64,000 nt of DNA from Sphagnum magellanicum (GCA_021904315.1 CM038923.1:9306038-9370037); one strand, 5' to 3'; numbered from the stretch's first letter, positions 26,667 to 40,598 are shown. Notes: generated by a model from the sequence alone, not told the origin. Made by a program: numbers and translations.

Positions 26667-26787
26667 GGCTCAAGTAGGTAGCCAAAAATATGTAAGGATG
26701 TTAAAAAAAAGCCCATGCATTTTATTTAATAGCCAAATTTGGCTGAATCACTTTATGGGTGATCACCACCTTGGCTACATCACAAAA
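26667..26787 (-). repeat. Dispersed repeat R1, copy c
   Basis: On the minus strand: GTGATGTAGCC, GTGATCACCCATAAA, the perfect 14-bp palindrome AGCCAAATTTGGCT, and TTTTTGGCTACCTACTTG. Block order matches copies b and f. Confidence 0.7.
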
Positions 26788-26944
26788 ATGAAGGAATTTT
26801 TGTTTTTTAAAAATTGCTTTATACACTTACCTAGCTGACATACATTTATTATAAAAAAAAATTAGCATTAAATTATTGATATATTAAAATTAATATACTT
26901 CCCCAACATTAGTTGAAACTAGGTTTTTTTTTTCTAAGAATTTT

Positions 26945-27090
26945 ATGATGCAGGCAAAGTGTTGAACATCTGGAAAATCATTTATCCAAATTTGGCTACA
27001 TACTGGAACTTATGATTTTTTTAAAAATGGCAATTTAGAAAAAAAAATACAAAAAATCTTTGAAATCTGGCAATTTTGGGCAATTTTTTC
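26945..27090 (+). repeat. Dispersed repeat R1, copy d (divergent)
   Basis: Contains GATGCAGG, CCAAATTTGGCTACATACTG, GGAACTTATGA and AATCTGGCAATTTT. It lies 160 bases from copy c in the opposite orientation, so c and d form a loose inverted pair. Confidence 0.55.
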
Positions 27091-27098
27091 CATGAGAA

Positions 27099-27210
27099 AA
27101 ACCCTTTGTATATGTTTGAAATCATAATTTTTCATGTCAGGAAATATTGCAAAAAACCCTTTGTATATGTTTGAAATCATGGTTTTCATGTCAAGAAATA
27201 TTGCAAAGAT
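27099..27210. repeat. Tandem duplication, two units of about 57 bp
   Basis: Two adjacent units both containing AACCCTTTGTATATGTTTGA and CATGTCA(A/G)GAAATATTGC, nearly identical, so the duplication is recent compared with the surrounding decay. Confidence 0.85.
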
Positions 27211-29615
27211 TTGCTAACAAAAAATAAAAATCAGTGCTATAAGATAAATCAAGGATTGAAGTGTGGAGAAATTTGCACAATGGTGGTGATGGGGAAAAGG
27301 AAAAATTTGTTGTTGTTGTTGTTGTTGTTGTTTGGAGCTTAAGGAATTCTAGAGCTCCCATGAATTGCACCCATTTTGGTTGATCAGCTCAGAGCTTGTA
27401 GAGTCTTCTTGAGGACACATACAACATAATATCAGCAGCAGCAGCAGCATTTTTTCAATTGCACTTAAGCAGATTCTTATAGGGTTGTGGAAGCTTTGAA
27501 AGGGATTAAAAATTTTGATCAAGAAAAGCCAACTTTCTAGTTTCTTGAGAGAAAGAACTGTATTGCCTGCCATGACAAGAGTTTCATGAGCAGAATTCTA
27601 AACTAACATTTGCTACATTTCCCATTTCGATGAGACATTTCTGCAATGTTCAGCCAAATCTTGGATGATGATTTAGGGTTTTAAGGTTTCTCAATTTTTG
27701 TGCATCTTGGGTATACTTCGAGGGCGGCTATTGTGAAAAACACATACTAAATTTCATGGTGCAAGACATTCATGGTGAAAGGAGCTGACCCAACAGCACC
27801 AGCAAAAGGATTGAAATCAAGACATTTGTGGTATACAAAGAGCAGGTCATCTAATGGAGTCAGGAACTGGCAACTGAGCATTCTCAATCCACCCACCACT
27901 TGTTTCTGTGACTCTGATGGTTTTACAGCAAGTGCATTGTCTGTATCATCAGAAGCCGATGCAATCCACTAAGTATGTATGCTACTGTCACTCTTCTTCC
28001 AACCTGCTGCTCCTTGGTTTTTTTCACTGTGGTTTTTTTCTAGGTTTGGATTTTCATTGATCTTATCTTTTCCTATTTTGTTGATGTGTTTATCATATCT
28101 AGAATCTCGAATTAAGCTTGTTAATGGGTCGTCCGTCAATTTCTATTGAGCTTGACTTGAATCATAAGGATGCAGAAGTTCCTGGCAATGTTGCTTATGA
28201 CTTATGACAATGTATATTAGGTTTTGTTGCATGTTGGAGATCATGGGTGGAAATGAGTCACATACAAGCCTACTTTTCAATCTCTAAGACATATTAGTTG
28301 AACATATGAACTACTTCTCCTGTGGATTCTATCTAGCATTTATCAATCTTGCACACCTTTCTAAAAATCAAATTGTCACTCACTGGGTTTGTTTAGTTCA
28401 TCAAGCTGCAAGGGATCATGGACCATGGCAGGTTTATTTGAGCTGAATCTGCTGTCATTCAGAGAGGAAGTAGAGGAGGAGCAGATTTTGACAACAAGGA
28501 TAAAACTCAAGATCAGCCATTATGTATGTTCTCAATGACCCCAGGTGCTTATTGAAGGATTACTCCAATCATGCAGAACTGCTAGTCAATTTTCATTTGG
28601 AAACTTGCATCTGACAAGCCACAAAAATTGCCCTTGAAAGATAGTATGTTCCGGAGTGCAACCATTTATGTTATTTATACTCTCAATCATCTGTCAAAGG
28701 TACCATATGTATGTACTATGTATCTCCTCAGGGGAGATGAAGTTTCATCAAACATGTTCTAATAGCTGCCCATACGGAGCATCATCAGGTCAGAGAAGGC
28801 CAGATAGAGATGGCCTCTTGGTAGTCTTCATGTGATGCTGAGTATGAATTTTCATAATTTGTCACTCTTTTTCTTTATTGTATGGGCTTGTTTGTTTGTC
28901 AGGATGAACCTGAAGGCTGCAGGCAGAAAGAGGTGGAGTGAAACACTTGTTGTTGGCAAGTCTGTTGACTGTCTTGTGTGACAGTGGTAAAAATGAGACA
29001 GATTCTGATTCACAAACACGAGAGGCAAATTCTCAACACAAATTCTTCAGCTGGGTATGCAGATTTTGATTCACAAATGCTGAGGGATCAAGACAACATT
29101 TCAGCTAGGCAGGCACATGCTTCAAGGTTGGTCAAATCACTAAGTCCCTTATTTCACTGAAGGTTTTCTGGGGGTGGGTCATTTGTGACATGTTTCAAAG
29201 TCAAGGCTACAGTGTCTGTTAATCTATTTGGGAGGTTTTATTCTGTTATGTACATTTCATACTGGTGCTTTGGCAAGGTCTTACTCGTGGGAGTTAACTC
29301 AAAGTTGCTAGAATGTTATACAGGCTTGATACACATAGCCTTTGTTCTGGCTGGCATGCTTGAACAGATTTGCATGAGTGGGGGGTAAAGCTTTATAACT
29401 AATGTGTTATGAATCTGCAAGTGATCATCCAAGGAGACACTCCCAATCAATGGCTATGTCAGAAGGATTGTGAGGATTACCAATACATCGTATCCAGGGT
29501 CCAAATGTTCCAACTGACCATTGCATGGAACCATCACAACATCTCTTTTGAAAGAGGACATTGCTAGTCAATCCAGAGAGATCGAGTTCTTCAAATGTCT
29601 TTAGTTGATTTGCAG
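27211..29615. other. Less AT-rich stretch, possibly transcribed; upstream exons unresolved
   Basis: From about 27.3 kb the composition becomes more mixed and homopolymers thin out, as around genes. It holds a TTG microsatellite (27308-27332) and a few short open frames (27772-27972, 28425-28538, 28978-29160) with no recognisable motif. Some boundaries look like splice sites, for example a TTGTTTGTCAG acceptor at 28892-28902. It may contain upstream exons of the gene whose last two exons are called at 29616-29944, or be a decayed gene or long non-coding RNA. Confidence 0.35.
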
Positions 29616-29944
29616 GTGGAGTTCTGCAGGATGACATGCCAAAGAATGACAATCCAAACCCGTATGTGATTGATGATCCAGTTCCAGAAAAAGGGGATTG
29701 GAAAAATCCAATAAAGATGAAGCGAAAGTTGAAGCAGGAGATTGTGAATTGGGTTGCAAATTGTGTCACAAAATTGAATACCAGGGTAAGTAAGTTAGCA
29801 CGCCCCATATGAAAGCTCATGTGCTTGTAACCTTGGAAAAGGTAGGATGAAATGCTTGCTAAGATTATGTGGGTGTTTTGAATTATGCAGGCATCTATTG
29901 CCCAGCAAGTTGTATTGGAATTTTTAGAGTCCGTGGGTTGGTAA
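29616..29944 (+). CDS. Two C-terminal exons of an unidentified protein (partial)
   Basis: Two exon-like segments join in frame: 29616-29785 and 29891-29944, separated by a 105-base intron with a strong GTAAGT donor and a TTATGCAG acceptor. The first is preceded by TTGATTTGCAG. The joined product is about 74 residues, beginning around GVLQDDMPKNDNPNP, lysine-rich in the middle (KMKRKLKQEIVNWVANC) and ending LEFLESVGW before TAA. Codon use and good splice sites support a real gene rather than chance, but I do not recognise the family and could not place upstream exons. It could also be a remnant of a gene whose 5' part is lost. The 174-codon minus frame over the same place is its shadow. Confidence 0.4.
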
Positions 29945-32619
29945 TGCATATGACAGACTCAACTGAATTGGCCATAATAATTTCAGATAGAATGGAATGA
30001 ATTCATTTGTGTCATTTCATACGAGGATTCATGCCATTTTGTAATACATCAATGGGGGGTTTTGGGTTTTGGTTTTTTTTGGTTTAGGGTTTCATTGTAG
30101 AACACATTGTTGGACTTTGACCACATGTTGTAAAATTGTTGATCCTATGTCCAATTGTTTCTCTTCTTTTATTTTCCCACCAAATTCTATGGGGTTGTAA
30201 ACATCAATCTAAACTTGCTGAAAATGGTTCAAGTAAGGCCGGTGAAAATGGTGAAGAAATCATAAACCCTAAACCCTAAACCTAGTTTGGAAAAATAGTT
30301 TGCAAGTCCAATTTCAATGGTTCGGAATTTTGCACACTTTGAAAATTAGTCCAAATTTGAAGTTAAAAACCTTTGCAAAATGAAGCATACACCTAAAAAT
30401 CATGGAATTTTCTCTTTTTTTTCTTTTTTTTTTTCATTTTCTGAAAACAAATTCACCAAGTTGCAAAAATTTGTAGGAAAAAAAAACACTGATCTGCCAT
30501 GCCAAAAAACTGAAAGAAACTCTCAAGCACGCAACCTTCATTATTTAGTATAGTGCCTAATTGTAAAATATCATTATTTTTTAGTGCCAAAAGTAAATGA
30601 TAAAAGAGAATAAAATTATTAGGCACCTTGTTGCTGAGGTACTAGAGTATTGACACAAGGTTTGCAACCTTTTTTTGTTGCATGTTTAACATAACACATT
30701 TGATCAAACAATTTGTAATCACTCTATGGTTCAATCCTCAGCTCCTCATTGTAATCTTGTTTCACTTGCATTCAAGAGTGCTCAATGCATTGTCACTTTT
30801 TTGCATCATTTCGTTGGTGTCACTTGCTAGATCTTCACCTACCTAAAATATATTGTTGTTGTTGAACATTGAAGCTCAAAGTTTAAGTCATCACTTCTCT
30901 TGTATGCTTAGAAAATTAGTTGTCATTGCCTCTTGTCATCAAATTGTTACAAAATATGTCGAAATTGCAAAATATTGCAACTCATGAACATTTGCACAAT
31001 GTGTGAAAAAAACCATTACAACAATCAACATTGCTTGGTGAACTTGGGTGCAATTTTGCAAACATGTACCAAAGCAATTGCAACCATTACTTAATTTTGT
31101 GTATCTAACATTTTCAAGAGAAAACAAAATTACAAATGGAATTTTGTTTATACAATCCCATTTTCAATATATTGACATACACATTTTGAATTTTGAAATC
31201 AATTTAATGAATAAAAAATACAAAAACCCTATTAAAACAATTGTAATCACTGTTTGTTTATTATAAAAATCTCATATTTAATTTTTTTGGAAATTTTAAT
31301 ACCTATTTATTTATTTTTGATAATTTTAATGTAAATATTAACATAATGATATAGAATATATTTTAAATATTTTCAAAAATATTTTTCCAAAAAAATGTTA
31401 AGAATATTCTTGAAAAAACAATTGCTTTAAGGGGTGGGTGTGATTCATGATTGGGTGTTTGCACCCATGTCAATTTAACAATGGAGGTGCAACTATGAGA
31501 TGAGTCATGCATTTACAATTAACTATGAAATTACAATATAAGATTGGGGTTTTAATGCATGGAGTTTTCAAAGAGATCTTCATAGTTTTTACATATTTGT
31601 GTAAATTTCTAACTTTCAACTCTTCACATTTTTGTAAATTTGAAATTTTGAATCAAATGCCTTTTTTTTCCTTAAGATTATTGGGGTTCTATTTATTTAA
31701 GTGCACCATGGCACCTTTGCAAGCGTCAATTAGGTTCAAGTACAAGTTTTTTCAATGTTAAGGTCCCTAGTATTGTGAATGTGGGTGCAATCACAATCAA
31801 ATGAACCAACAGTGACAAAGGACTCAAGGACTATAATCCTTTTTTTGGTCATTTTCACTTTCTCATAGAAAGGATTTTTTGGATGAAATATTGTGTATTT
31901 TGTTATTAAAAATACATATAATTTCCTCAATACATCACATTTTTTGAACTAATTTTTGATGAATAATTAAGATTTTTTTAAAAATGTACAAATTTTATTA
32001 AATTTTGCATTTTTTTTTGAAAAATTATCTTAATTTAAAATTGGATGAAAATATGTTAATTATTTTATGATTTTTTTCTCATATTGTAAAATATGACTTT
32101 GCTTTAGATGTCATGTACATTACACCCCATTTACATGTGGTAAAGGACTTTTGAAATTTTAAAATTATGTTCAATAGATTTTATTTTTTTTTAAATTTAA
32201 AATTGTGAGTGCTTTTTGAGTGTGGGTAATGAATTAACATCATCTCAATTTTTTTCTCATCAAAATTTCATTATTAAAATAGTTTTTTGTTTAGTAATTT
32301 CCAAAATTGACTACTTTTGATGTAACCGTTGTTCAAGTTCAAAGGTCCTTTATTAAAACCAAAACCCAAATATTTTATTTTCAATTTTTATTTTCAATTC
32401 TTCAACATTCATATTAGTCATTTAACACAATTTCCCATGATTACCATGGCATTAAAATGGCAGCACAAAAACATATCTAACAAAAGTACAATTTTGAAAG
32501 AATTTTGGTGGTCGTCCAACATGGTTTTTGGTTCATTTGATTATGACTGCACCCATGTTGCATTGTCGAATTGCATTTGATTAGGTTCATCCTATTATTG
32601 AGTATAAAGTGTTTTATTG
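29945..32619. other. AT-rich intergenic spacer
   Basis: No gene seen. It contains a short telomere-like motif at 30265-30282 and a pair of 28-bp inverted segments (31781-31808 and 32529-32556), described separately. Confidence 0.55.
30265..30282. repeat. Telomere-like CCCTAAA motif, two to three units
   Basis: AACCCTAAACCCTAAACC is two and a half units of the plant telomere repeat. Such short interstitial copies are common in plant DNA and also occur as telo-box promoter motifs; nothing here shows which. Confidence 0.6.
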
Positions 32620-34915
32620 TTCATAGCTCAAGACAATGGCAATGTCATTGATGAAAAGGCTATTGTTTGTGAGCATTGTGCTATAAGTGTGTTGAATTTG
32701 AACCCATCACTTGAGGTTATCCCAATAGAGAAGGAAAAGAAAAAGAAAAAGGTAAAAGAATGGGAAGTGGATTGGGTTGGGTCTTTCAAAACAATTGGGT
32801 AACAAGGCTTGCATGAGTGAAAATTGTCCTTGGTTCTGATGGGAAAGTGCATACAATTAGGTGTCAAGTGTGGACATGGGTAAAAGGGAAAATGAAGTTT
32901 TTTGTTCCCAAGTTTGACAACATGCTTAAAAACACAAATGCAAAAAAAATAAAATCCTAATTGCATTATGGGGCAATATTACATGTTTCCATATTTGCAA
33001 CATGCACAAAACAAATGGCTTTTCTTTAGTTGGGGAAAAGACATAATGGTAGACATGGTTGTTTTAAGGTATTTGGATGGAGATAAGAAAATTTGCAATT
33101 TGTTGTTTTTTTTTTGCTATTAAAACAAGGTCATCATCTCATTGACTTTGAGGCCATGAAGTTGTTCCAATTCTTAAAGGTGAAGAACATTCCAAGAAGG
33201 CATTGGAACAAAAATGCAAGATTGAAATTTGCACAAACAATGCACCACATTATGCTCACCACAAGTAAAGAAACTATTCATGCAACAAGCTTCCTTGTTA
33301 GTTTTTATGAGGTGACAATTGTTGACAAACAGTCTTGGTTAACATTCATGCTTACCTTGTGTTTTCTAAATAGCCCCAAGTGCAAAAGCTTGAAAAACTT
33401 TAGCATTCCACATACACATATTTTTCCTTTTCACCCAAGAGGCACCTTGAGCATTACAAGCTTGCTCAATTGTTGGAGACAAAGGGAACAAGTTATTATG
33501 CCATGTAAAGATTAGGTGGATTTCTATGTTGTTTTTTGCCAATAAAGTTTTTAAAGAATACAAGCCTTTAGTTGTGAGAATGAATGCCCAAGGGGGACAC
33601 TAGTAAATAAAAAAAAAAAATACGTGAATAAAAATATAAGGTGTAATGTATTGGTTGTTGAGTAAAAATTATAAGTTAATTAGTTAAAAATAGGGAACAT
33701 TTTATTCAAATAATCAATTTAATTATTATATAGGGTATGTAATAATCTGAAATAATGGATTATAATTAATATGTGTTGGCTTTAATATGTATATATTAGA
33801 AAATTAGATAACAATAGGGTGATAAAAAATAAGTTGGACAACTATCTAATACCCCCTTTTAAAATGGTCATTTGATGCATGTAAATCCCAAATTTTACAC
33901 TAAGTGTCCCCCCTAGGAATGAATGATGATTTTCATGCCATCCCAACAATGAAAAAAATTATTGAATTCTCATGTGATGTTGAAGTTGTCATGGGTTTCA
34001 TTTTCATTATGCCCATGTCCAATTTGCTCAACGTTGCAATACATTGGTTTGTGATTTTGTAAGGGTTGTGAAGATGTGTTGTGCAAATCTATATTCATTC
34101 TATTGTGATCCAGAGAATATATACATTGATTTGCAATTCAAGAATTATACTAATATTGTGGATTGCACAAATGATGGGTTGATGATAACTCGGTGGATTA
34201 ATTTACCCAACAATATTCAATATGTTATTTTTTTACTTTCAAGGTCATTAGTATCAAATGCTTTCCAAGTACCTTTCAATAGGGGTCTTTGCCATGCACA
34301 CATGTGATGAATGATATATTGCTATTATAACATTGAAATTGTATTGCTTTATTGTATTTGATGGTTTAATTGAGGAGTTTACGTGGAGGTTTTGTCAGGG
34401 TTAGGAGTTCATGAATGTTATTGAGATGATTTATTTCCATTACTAATTGAATTTTGATGCAAAAGTCACATTCCCTACCCATCTAATCTTGCTAAAGACA
34501 CATTATTGTTTTTAGAAAGAATTTGGTGATGAGGCCTTCAAGTACTTATCTAACTGAATGAACAAAAGTTTGACATGGGAGTTTCCCTTTTCAAACTAAC
34601 TATGTAAGCAAATATTAAGCAAGTTTTGAAGCTTCCTTTGACATGCAATCTATGATTAAAATGTGGTCCAATTTGTCCTTTAACGTTATCTTAAAACATA
34701 AACTGCCAAATATTTCAAATAGATGAAAAATTTTGTTGTCATGGTTTTGGGAATTCGAAGGATGCATGATGCTCATCAACCATGTCTTTTATGAAATCTA
34801 AGTTCATAAACATATTGATAACTCATCTTGTTTTAGTTGTTAGGATGTTTGCTCAAGATGACTATTCCATAGATACTTTTTTCATTTGGAGATGTAATAA
34901 GAATTAGTAGGATAA
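32620..34915 (+). pseudogene. Decayed hAT-family transposase, copy 1
   Basis: A collinear set of fragments on the plus strand in shifting frames. The N-terminal part (32620-32960) contains VKIVLGSDGKVHTIRCQV and a cysteine-bearing zinc-finger-like stretch. The middle (33093-33515) has DFEAMKLFQFLKVKNIP and VTIVDKQSWLTF, matching the catalytic-domain start of a plant hAT-like family I recall. A later part (34044-34307) has CDFVRVVKMCCANLY and DLQFKNYTNIVDCTNDG. The C-terminus (34782-34880) reads FMKSKFINILITHL then VVRMFAQDDYSIDTF, the hAT dimerisation region. Many stops and frameshifts and an AT-rich insertion at about 33600-33900 show it is dead. Terminal repeats were not identified. Family call is by motif memory. 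Confidence 0.7.
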
Positions 34916-36959
34916 AAAATAAAGGTATGTCTACTTCTTTATTACATTGTGTGTCTTTGATATGCACGTTGTTAGATTCTTGTTGTTTTCTTCAAATAAT
35001 GTGGGAGTGCAAGTAAGGTTTAAGTTTTGTTACTTGTGCAAACTTGACTTGGGTTGCAATGGGTAAAATTCAAAAGGATTGGTGTTTGATCCTTTTTCAA
35101 GCCTTCAATTTCATTATAGATAATTCAGTTTTTAAGGACAACATTTGTGATTGGAAGTTGTTGTTGTACTATTTTTTAGTGTGTATATCTTAAATCACAA
35201 AAAAAATTTGTTGGCACATTTTGTACACAAAATGTTGACATTTTTGTCAATATGCTTATAATGTGGAAAGGATATCCAATTTTTTCACAGTTGAAAACAC
35301 CCATAACCAATTTGCTTTACTTGGCAATTTTTTAATGATATGCTACCACAATTGTTTCTTGAATGCCAAAACCCTTGTTCAATATAATGTAAGTTGTCAA
35401 TTGTACATAGGAAAACATTACACTAGTTGGCAATATTGCCTCCTATGATCAACATGTATAGCCAATAAAAAGACCTTGGACAATTTCTCTTAAAACATTG
35501 CTACAACCCACCTAGAGCAATTGCCATTTAACACTAATTAATGTTGGGGATCCTTACTAGTGGACCTAGTTGAGGAACTTGAAAAAAAAACCCATGGGAC
35601 TCCAACTCAATGATCCCAATTAAAAAATGATGTACAAATTAAAGTGGTTTTTTGAAGCCCCATGATTGGTTGATGAAAACCCCAAAATTGGCCATTGACC
35701 TAGTACATCCTTTGAAACCAATTTCCATTTTTCACATTAATTTACAAAACATGTGTTGAAGAAGTTTCCTTTCAAATAAGAATTAAAAAATAATAATTTA
35801 CTTGTGGGGATATTGGAAGGAGTCAAAGAGTAATTTCCCCATTGAGTAGTTGGAAGCAATTGAAGAATTTTGAAATACAAGAACAATATTTCACTTCTTC
35901 CATGCTTTAAAAAAAGTTATGTTATTGTGAACACTATTGTGTAATACAACTCTTAGATTCCCAACTTGGAATGAGCTTCTTTTCATGGTCCAATTGTTTT
36001 ACTCAATGGTCAATCAACTACCTATTAAAAGGTTGGGGAAGGAAGAGATCAAAGTGAAAACAAGGGTCCCACAACTATAACTTGAAACCCCAATTTCATT
36101 GAATTGTTGACCTTAACTTGACATTTTTTACCATTGAATAAGGGTTTAAAGCAACTCGTCTCTTTTCAATCCTGTGATGTAGCCACATGGGTGATCATCC
36201 ATAAAATGAGTTAACCAAATTTGGTTGTAAATTTTTTAAAAATATGAAAGTGAAAAAACTCTAAGCATTGTTATGTTTTTTGGGGTACCTATTGAAAATT
36301 TAATATATAGTTTAGCAAATTTATCAAAATTACGCTTTTTTTTCGAAAATTTGGTAATTAGAAAACCCAAACAATGCTTTCTTTTTTTTGCATTTTTGAA
36401 AATGTTTTTTTTTTCTACAAACTAGGGAATTTTTGCCAGGAAGAAAATTGACGGGTTCATGTTCCATTATTCATTGATTTTCAACCTATCTATATCTGGT
36501 ATGGTTTTTACTTTTTGGAAATTTAGTGGGTTGGCATCGTTTGGTGTCAACACGGAAACATTTTATTATCGCGGGGGAGGATTTTTTTTTGTGTGGTATT
36601 GTTTCTATTGACTTGTCTCGAGTTGTTTCGAATTTAAAACACATATCTATCTAGTATTGTCAACTATGAAAGACTACGAAGTGGGCATCGACAACTAGAA
36701 AGTTGACGGAAAGCGCAAAAAGTCGTGGTGGTGCTTTCCCATTCACAAATGGTTTACCTTGCCAACTTTTTTGAAGTGACAAACAAGTCTTGATGATGCA
36801 CTAGAAAAAAGAATTAAAAATTTTCTCCAATTTTTTTGTTCTCAAAGAAATTAATTTTTTTTTCTGAATAATTAAAAATAAAAATTGATCCCATCTCTTA
36901 TACTATTAACAATGACTCGAATTTTGGATGTTGATTAAAAACAAGAGGATAATAAAGTT
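34916..36959. other. AT-rich intergenic spacer
   Basis: No gene seen. One R1 repeat copy lies at 36174-36300; the remainder is low-complexity A/T-rich sequence. Confidence 0.55.
36174..36300 (+). repeat. Dispersed repeat R1, copy e
   Basis: Blocks GTGATGTAGCC, GTGATCATCCATAAAA, TTAACCAAATTTGGTT and TTTTTTGGGGTACCTATTG in the family order. The palindromic core has changed on both arms together (AACCAAATTTGGTT), which keeps it palindromic. Confidence 0.65.
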
Positions 36960-37225
36960 ATCTGTAAACTAACCCCGTCTTCACCCTGTCTTTGGGCCTC
37001 CTTTCACCCCCCATCCCCTCTTTCAGTGTGGCATCTGTAAAGTAAAGCCATTTTTATTAAATCTCAGTATGAAATCCTGCAACACAGCATTTAATGCACA
37101 AGGTTCGAGACTAATTATAGTAGTTGTACAAGGAGGAGCAGTGAAAATATATGTAGCCGCAGTGGAGGCGATCAGGAAAAAGGAAATACAGGATGAAACT
37201 CAGTTTACTACCAAGGATAGGGTGT
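36960..37225 (+). repeat. Dispersed repeat R2, copy B
   Basis: Aligns with the reverse complement of 17840-18125 along about 265 bases, starting near ATCTGTAAACTAACC and ending near GGATGAAACTCAGTTTACTA. The motif GGTTCGAGACT (about 37100) resembles a pol III B box, a weak hint of a SINE; copy A does not keep it. Confidence 0.75.
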
Positions 37226-38700
37226 CTTGTCTTTTCATTGTTGCCATAGAAAACTTCTCTTCCTTTCATACTTGATTAGGGTGTTTTTATGACTTGCTTT
37301 ATTGATTTGGGTATTTTTTGTATGTTGTGAAAATTGGCATGAAATATAGGAACCAATTTCCAAGTTAAGTGTAGTGAGACAAAATCCAAAGTCTTCCTCC
37401 CAATTGACATTCCCACATTCGAAGTATATTGTAGCAACTTTTTGTCTTACAAATTTGATATATGCCATTTTTGGGTGCTAATATTTCATGCGTGCACGCG
37501 GTTTGCATTTGATGGATGGATGAGTTAAGGATGAAAAGAAGTTGTGATAAGGACATATGATGGTTGGATGAGTTAAGGATGGAAAGAAGTTGTGGTAAGG
37601 ACATTTGATGGATGGATGAGTTAAAGATGAAAAGAAGTTGTGATAAGGACATATGATTGATGGATGGATGGATGATTTAAGGATGGAAAGAAGTTGTGAT
37701 AAGGACATATGATTGATGGATGGATGGATGATTTAAGGATGGAAAGAAGTTATGATAAGGACATATGATTGATGGATGGATGGATGATTTAAGGATGGAA
37801 AGAAGTTGTGATAAGGACTAAGAGCTCGTACTTCCATGCACCCAACACAAAAAATTGTGGAAACTAAAAGACAATGATGACTATACCCTTTCCTAAGAAG
37901 CACATCCATTAGTTAGCTTGCTTCGTGGATGGAACCAACAAGGTGAGCTAAGTAGTCGGTGATCTAGTCTTTTTGGTATGGAATTATTTTGGCACCTCAG
38001 ACTTTTCCACATTAGACTTTTTTCCATGTGAAATTGTTAAGACTTTTTTATTCGGAGCTTTGCGTGTTGAACTGGCCAAAAACAAAAAGTTCAATGTAGA
38101 TGTAGCAAAATACACTTTTAAAATACACTTTTTAACTCGTGAATTTGCACCTCGGCAAGGCCATTTTGCACATTCAAAACTCTACCACATTGGAATTCAT
38201 CAAACTGATGATGAAGTTCAAAGGTTCAAATTTGGATGAACAGAAAAAAAAAAAAAAAAAGTGTGTAACCGTGTTGAAATTCAACTTTCCACAACTTTTT
38301 ATGCACAGTCCATTTGTATGCAGATAAATTCTTAATACCTTTGTTGATACCCTTATTGATAACCAAAAAAAATTCCTCATGAATCGATCAACATGGATGG
38401 TTTTTTTGGGTTGGCTTTGTTTTTATGTCCATCTATCATCCATCATCCAGCATCCATCCATCCACCCATCCATCCATCCCTGTTGCTTCACTGCAGCAGC
38501 TCTCGTTCTTCTTCAGCTGCGCAGTGATCACGCAAAAGCACAAATTCTTGGAGAGTTCCACGAAGAATTTGCAGTTTGTGGGTGGAAGAAGAAAGCAGAA
38601 AAATTTAGCAGAGCGGAGTAATAATGAGAATCCCGTTCGTCGTCGTGATGAGGGATTTGAATCATGCAGTGGTGGGAAATTTTGCACTAATTTGTGCAAC
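37226..38700. other. Spacer upstream of the peroxidase, with minisatellite and CATC repeats
   Basis: Contains the minisatellite at 37511-37819 and a CATC-rich patch (38431-38480). No gene supported; frames over the repeats are artefacts. Confidence 0.55.
37511..37819. repeat. Minisatellite, three 48-bp then three 56-bp units
   Basis: Units share GGATG(A/G)AAAGAAGTTGTGA then TAAGGACATATGA. The first three units are about 48 bp and differ from each other; the last three are 56 bp, carry extra GGAT steps, and are nearly identical, so they were amplified most recently. Confidence 0.9.
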
Positions 38701-38941
38701 TAAGTTTTAATGCCGGATGAAGAAGATTCAGCAAGCAATCTTCTTGTACAAACCTTGGCAGCTGTGAATCTGTTTTGCAAGATCTGCGACTTGGTGTATG
38801 AGAACGGCAATCTGGATGCAGCTGGGGTACAACTGGGTGTGGCCTTTTTTTCTTTTTTTTGTCGTAGAATTTGAAGCTTTGGGATTACAGTATAGCTAGT
38901 AGTGTATGCAGTATAAATCAGCTGCAAAAAAAAATATTGCA
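38701..38941 (+). promoter_or_regulatory. Peroxidase 5' flank
   Basis: Mixed-composition sequence immediately upstream of the peroxidase start. TATAAAT at 38912-38918 is only 24 bases before the chosen ATG, too close to act as its TATA box if that ATG is used, so the transcription start is probably set further upstream. No firm promoter element identified. Confidence 0.3.

Positions 38942-40598
<1,657 letters not shown>

Noticed and set aside
29425..29949. 174-codon minus-strand frame
   Set aside because: Overlaps the plus-strand exon pair, which has consensus splice sites and better composition; the minus product shows no motif.
30265..30282. Telomere repeats as evidence of a chromosome end or fusion
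   Set aside because: Only two to three units; far too short, and such motifs are frequent in plant DNA.
37095..37110. GGTTCGAGACT as a tRNA or SINE B box
   Set aside because: No cloverleaf or A box at proper spacing, and the second copy of the repeat does not keep it. No tRNA gene was found anywhere in the window by eye.
38912..38918. TATAAAT as TATA box of the peroxidase
   Set aside because: Only 24 bases before the chosen start codon, leaving no room for a transcription start and 5' leader.
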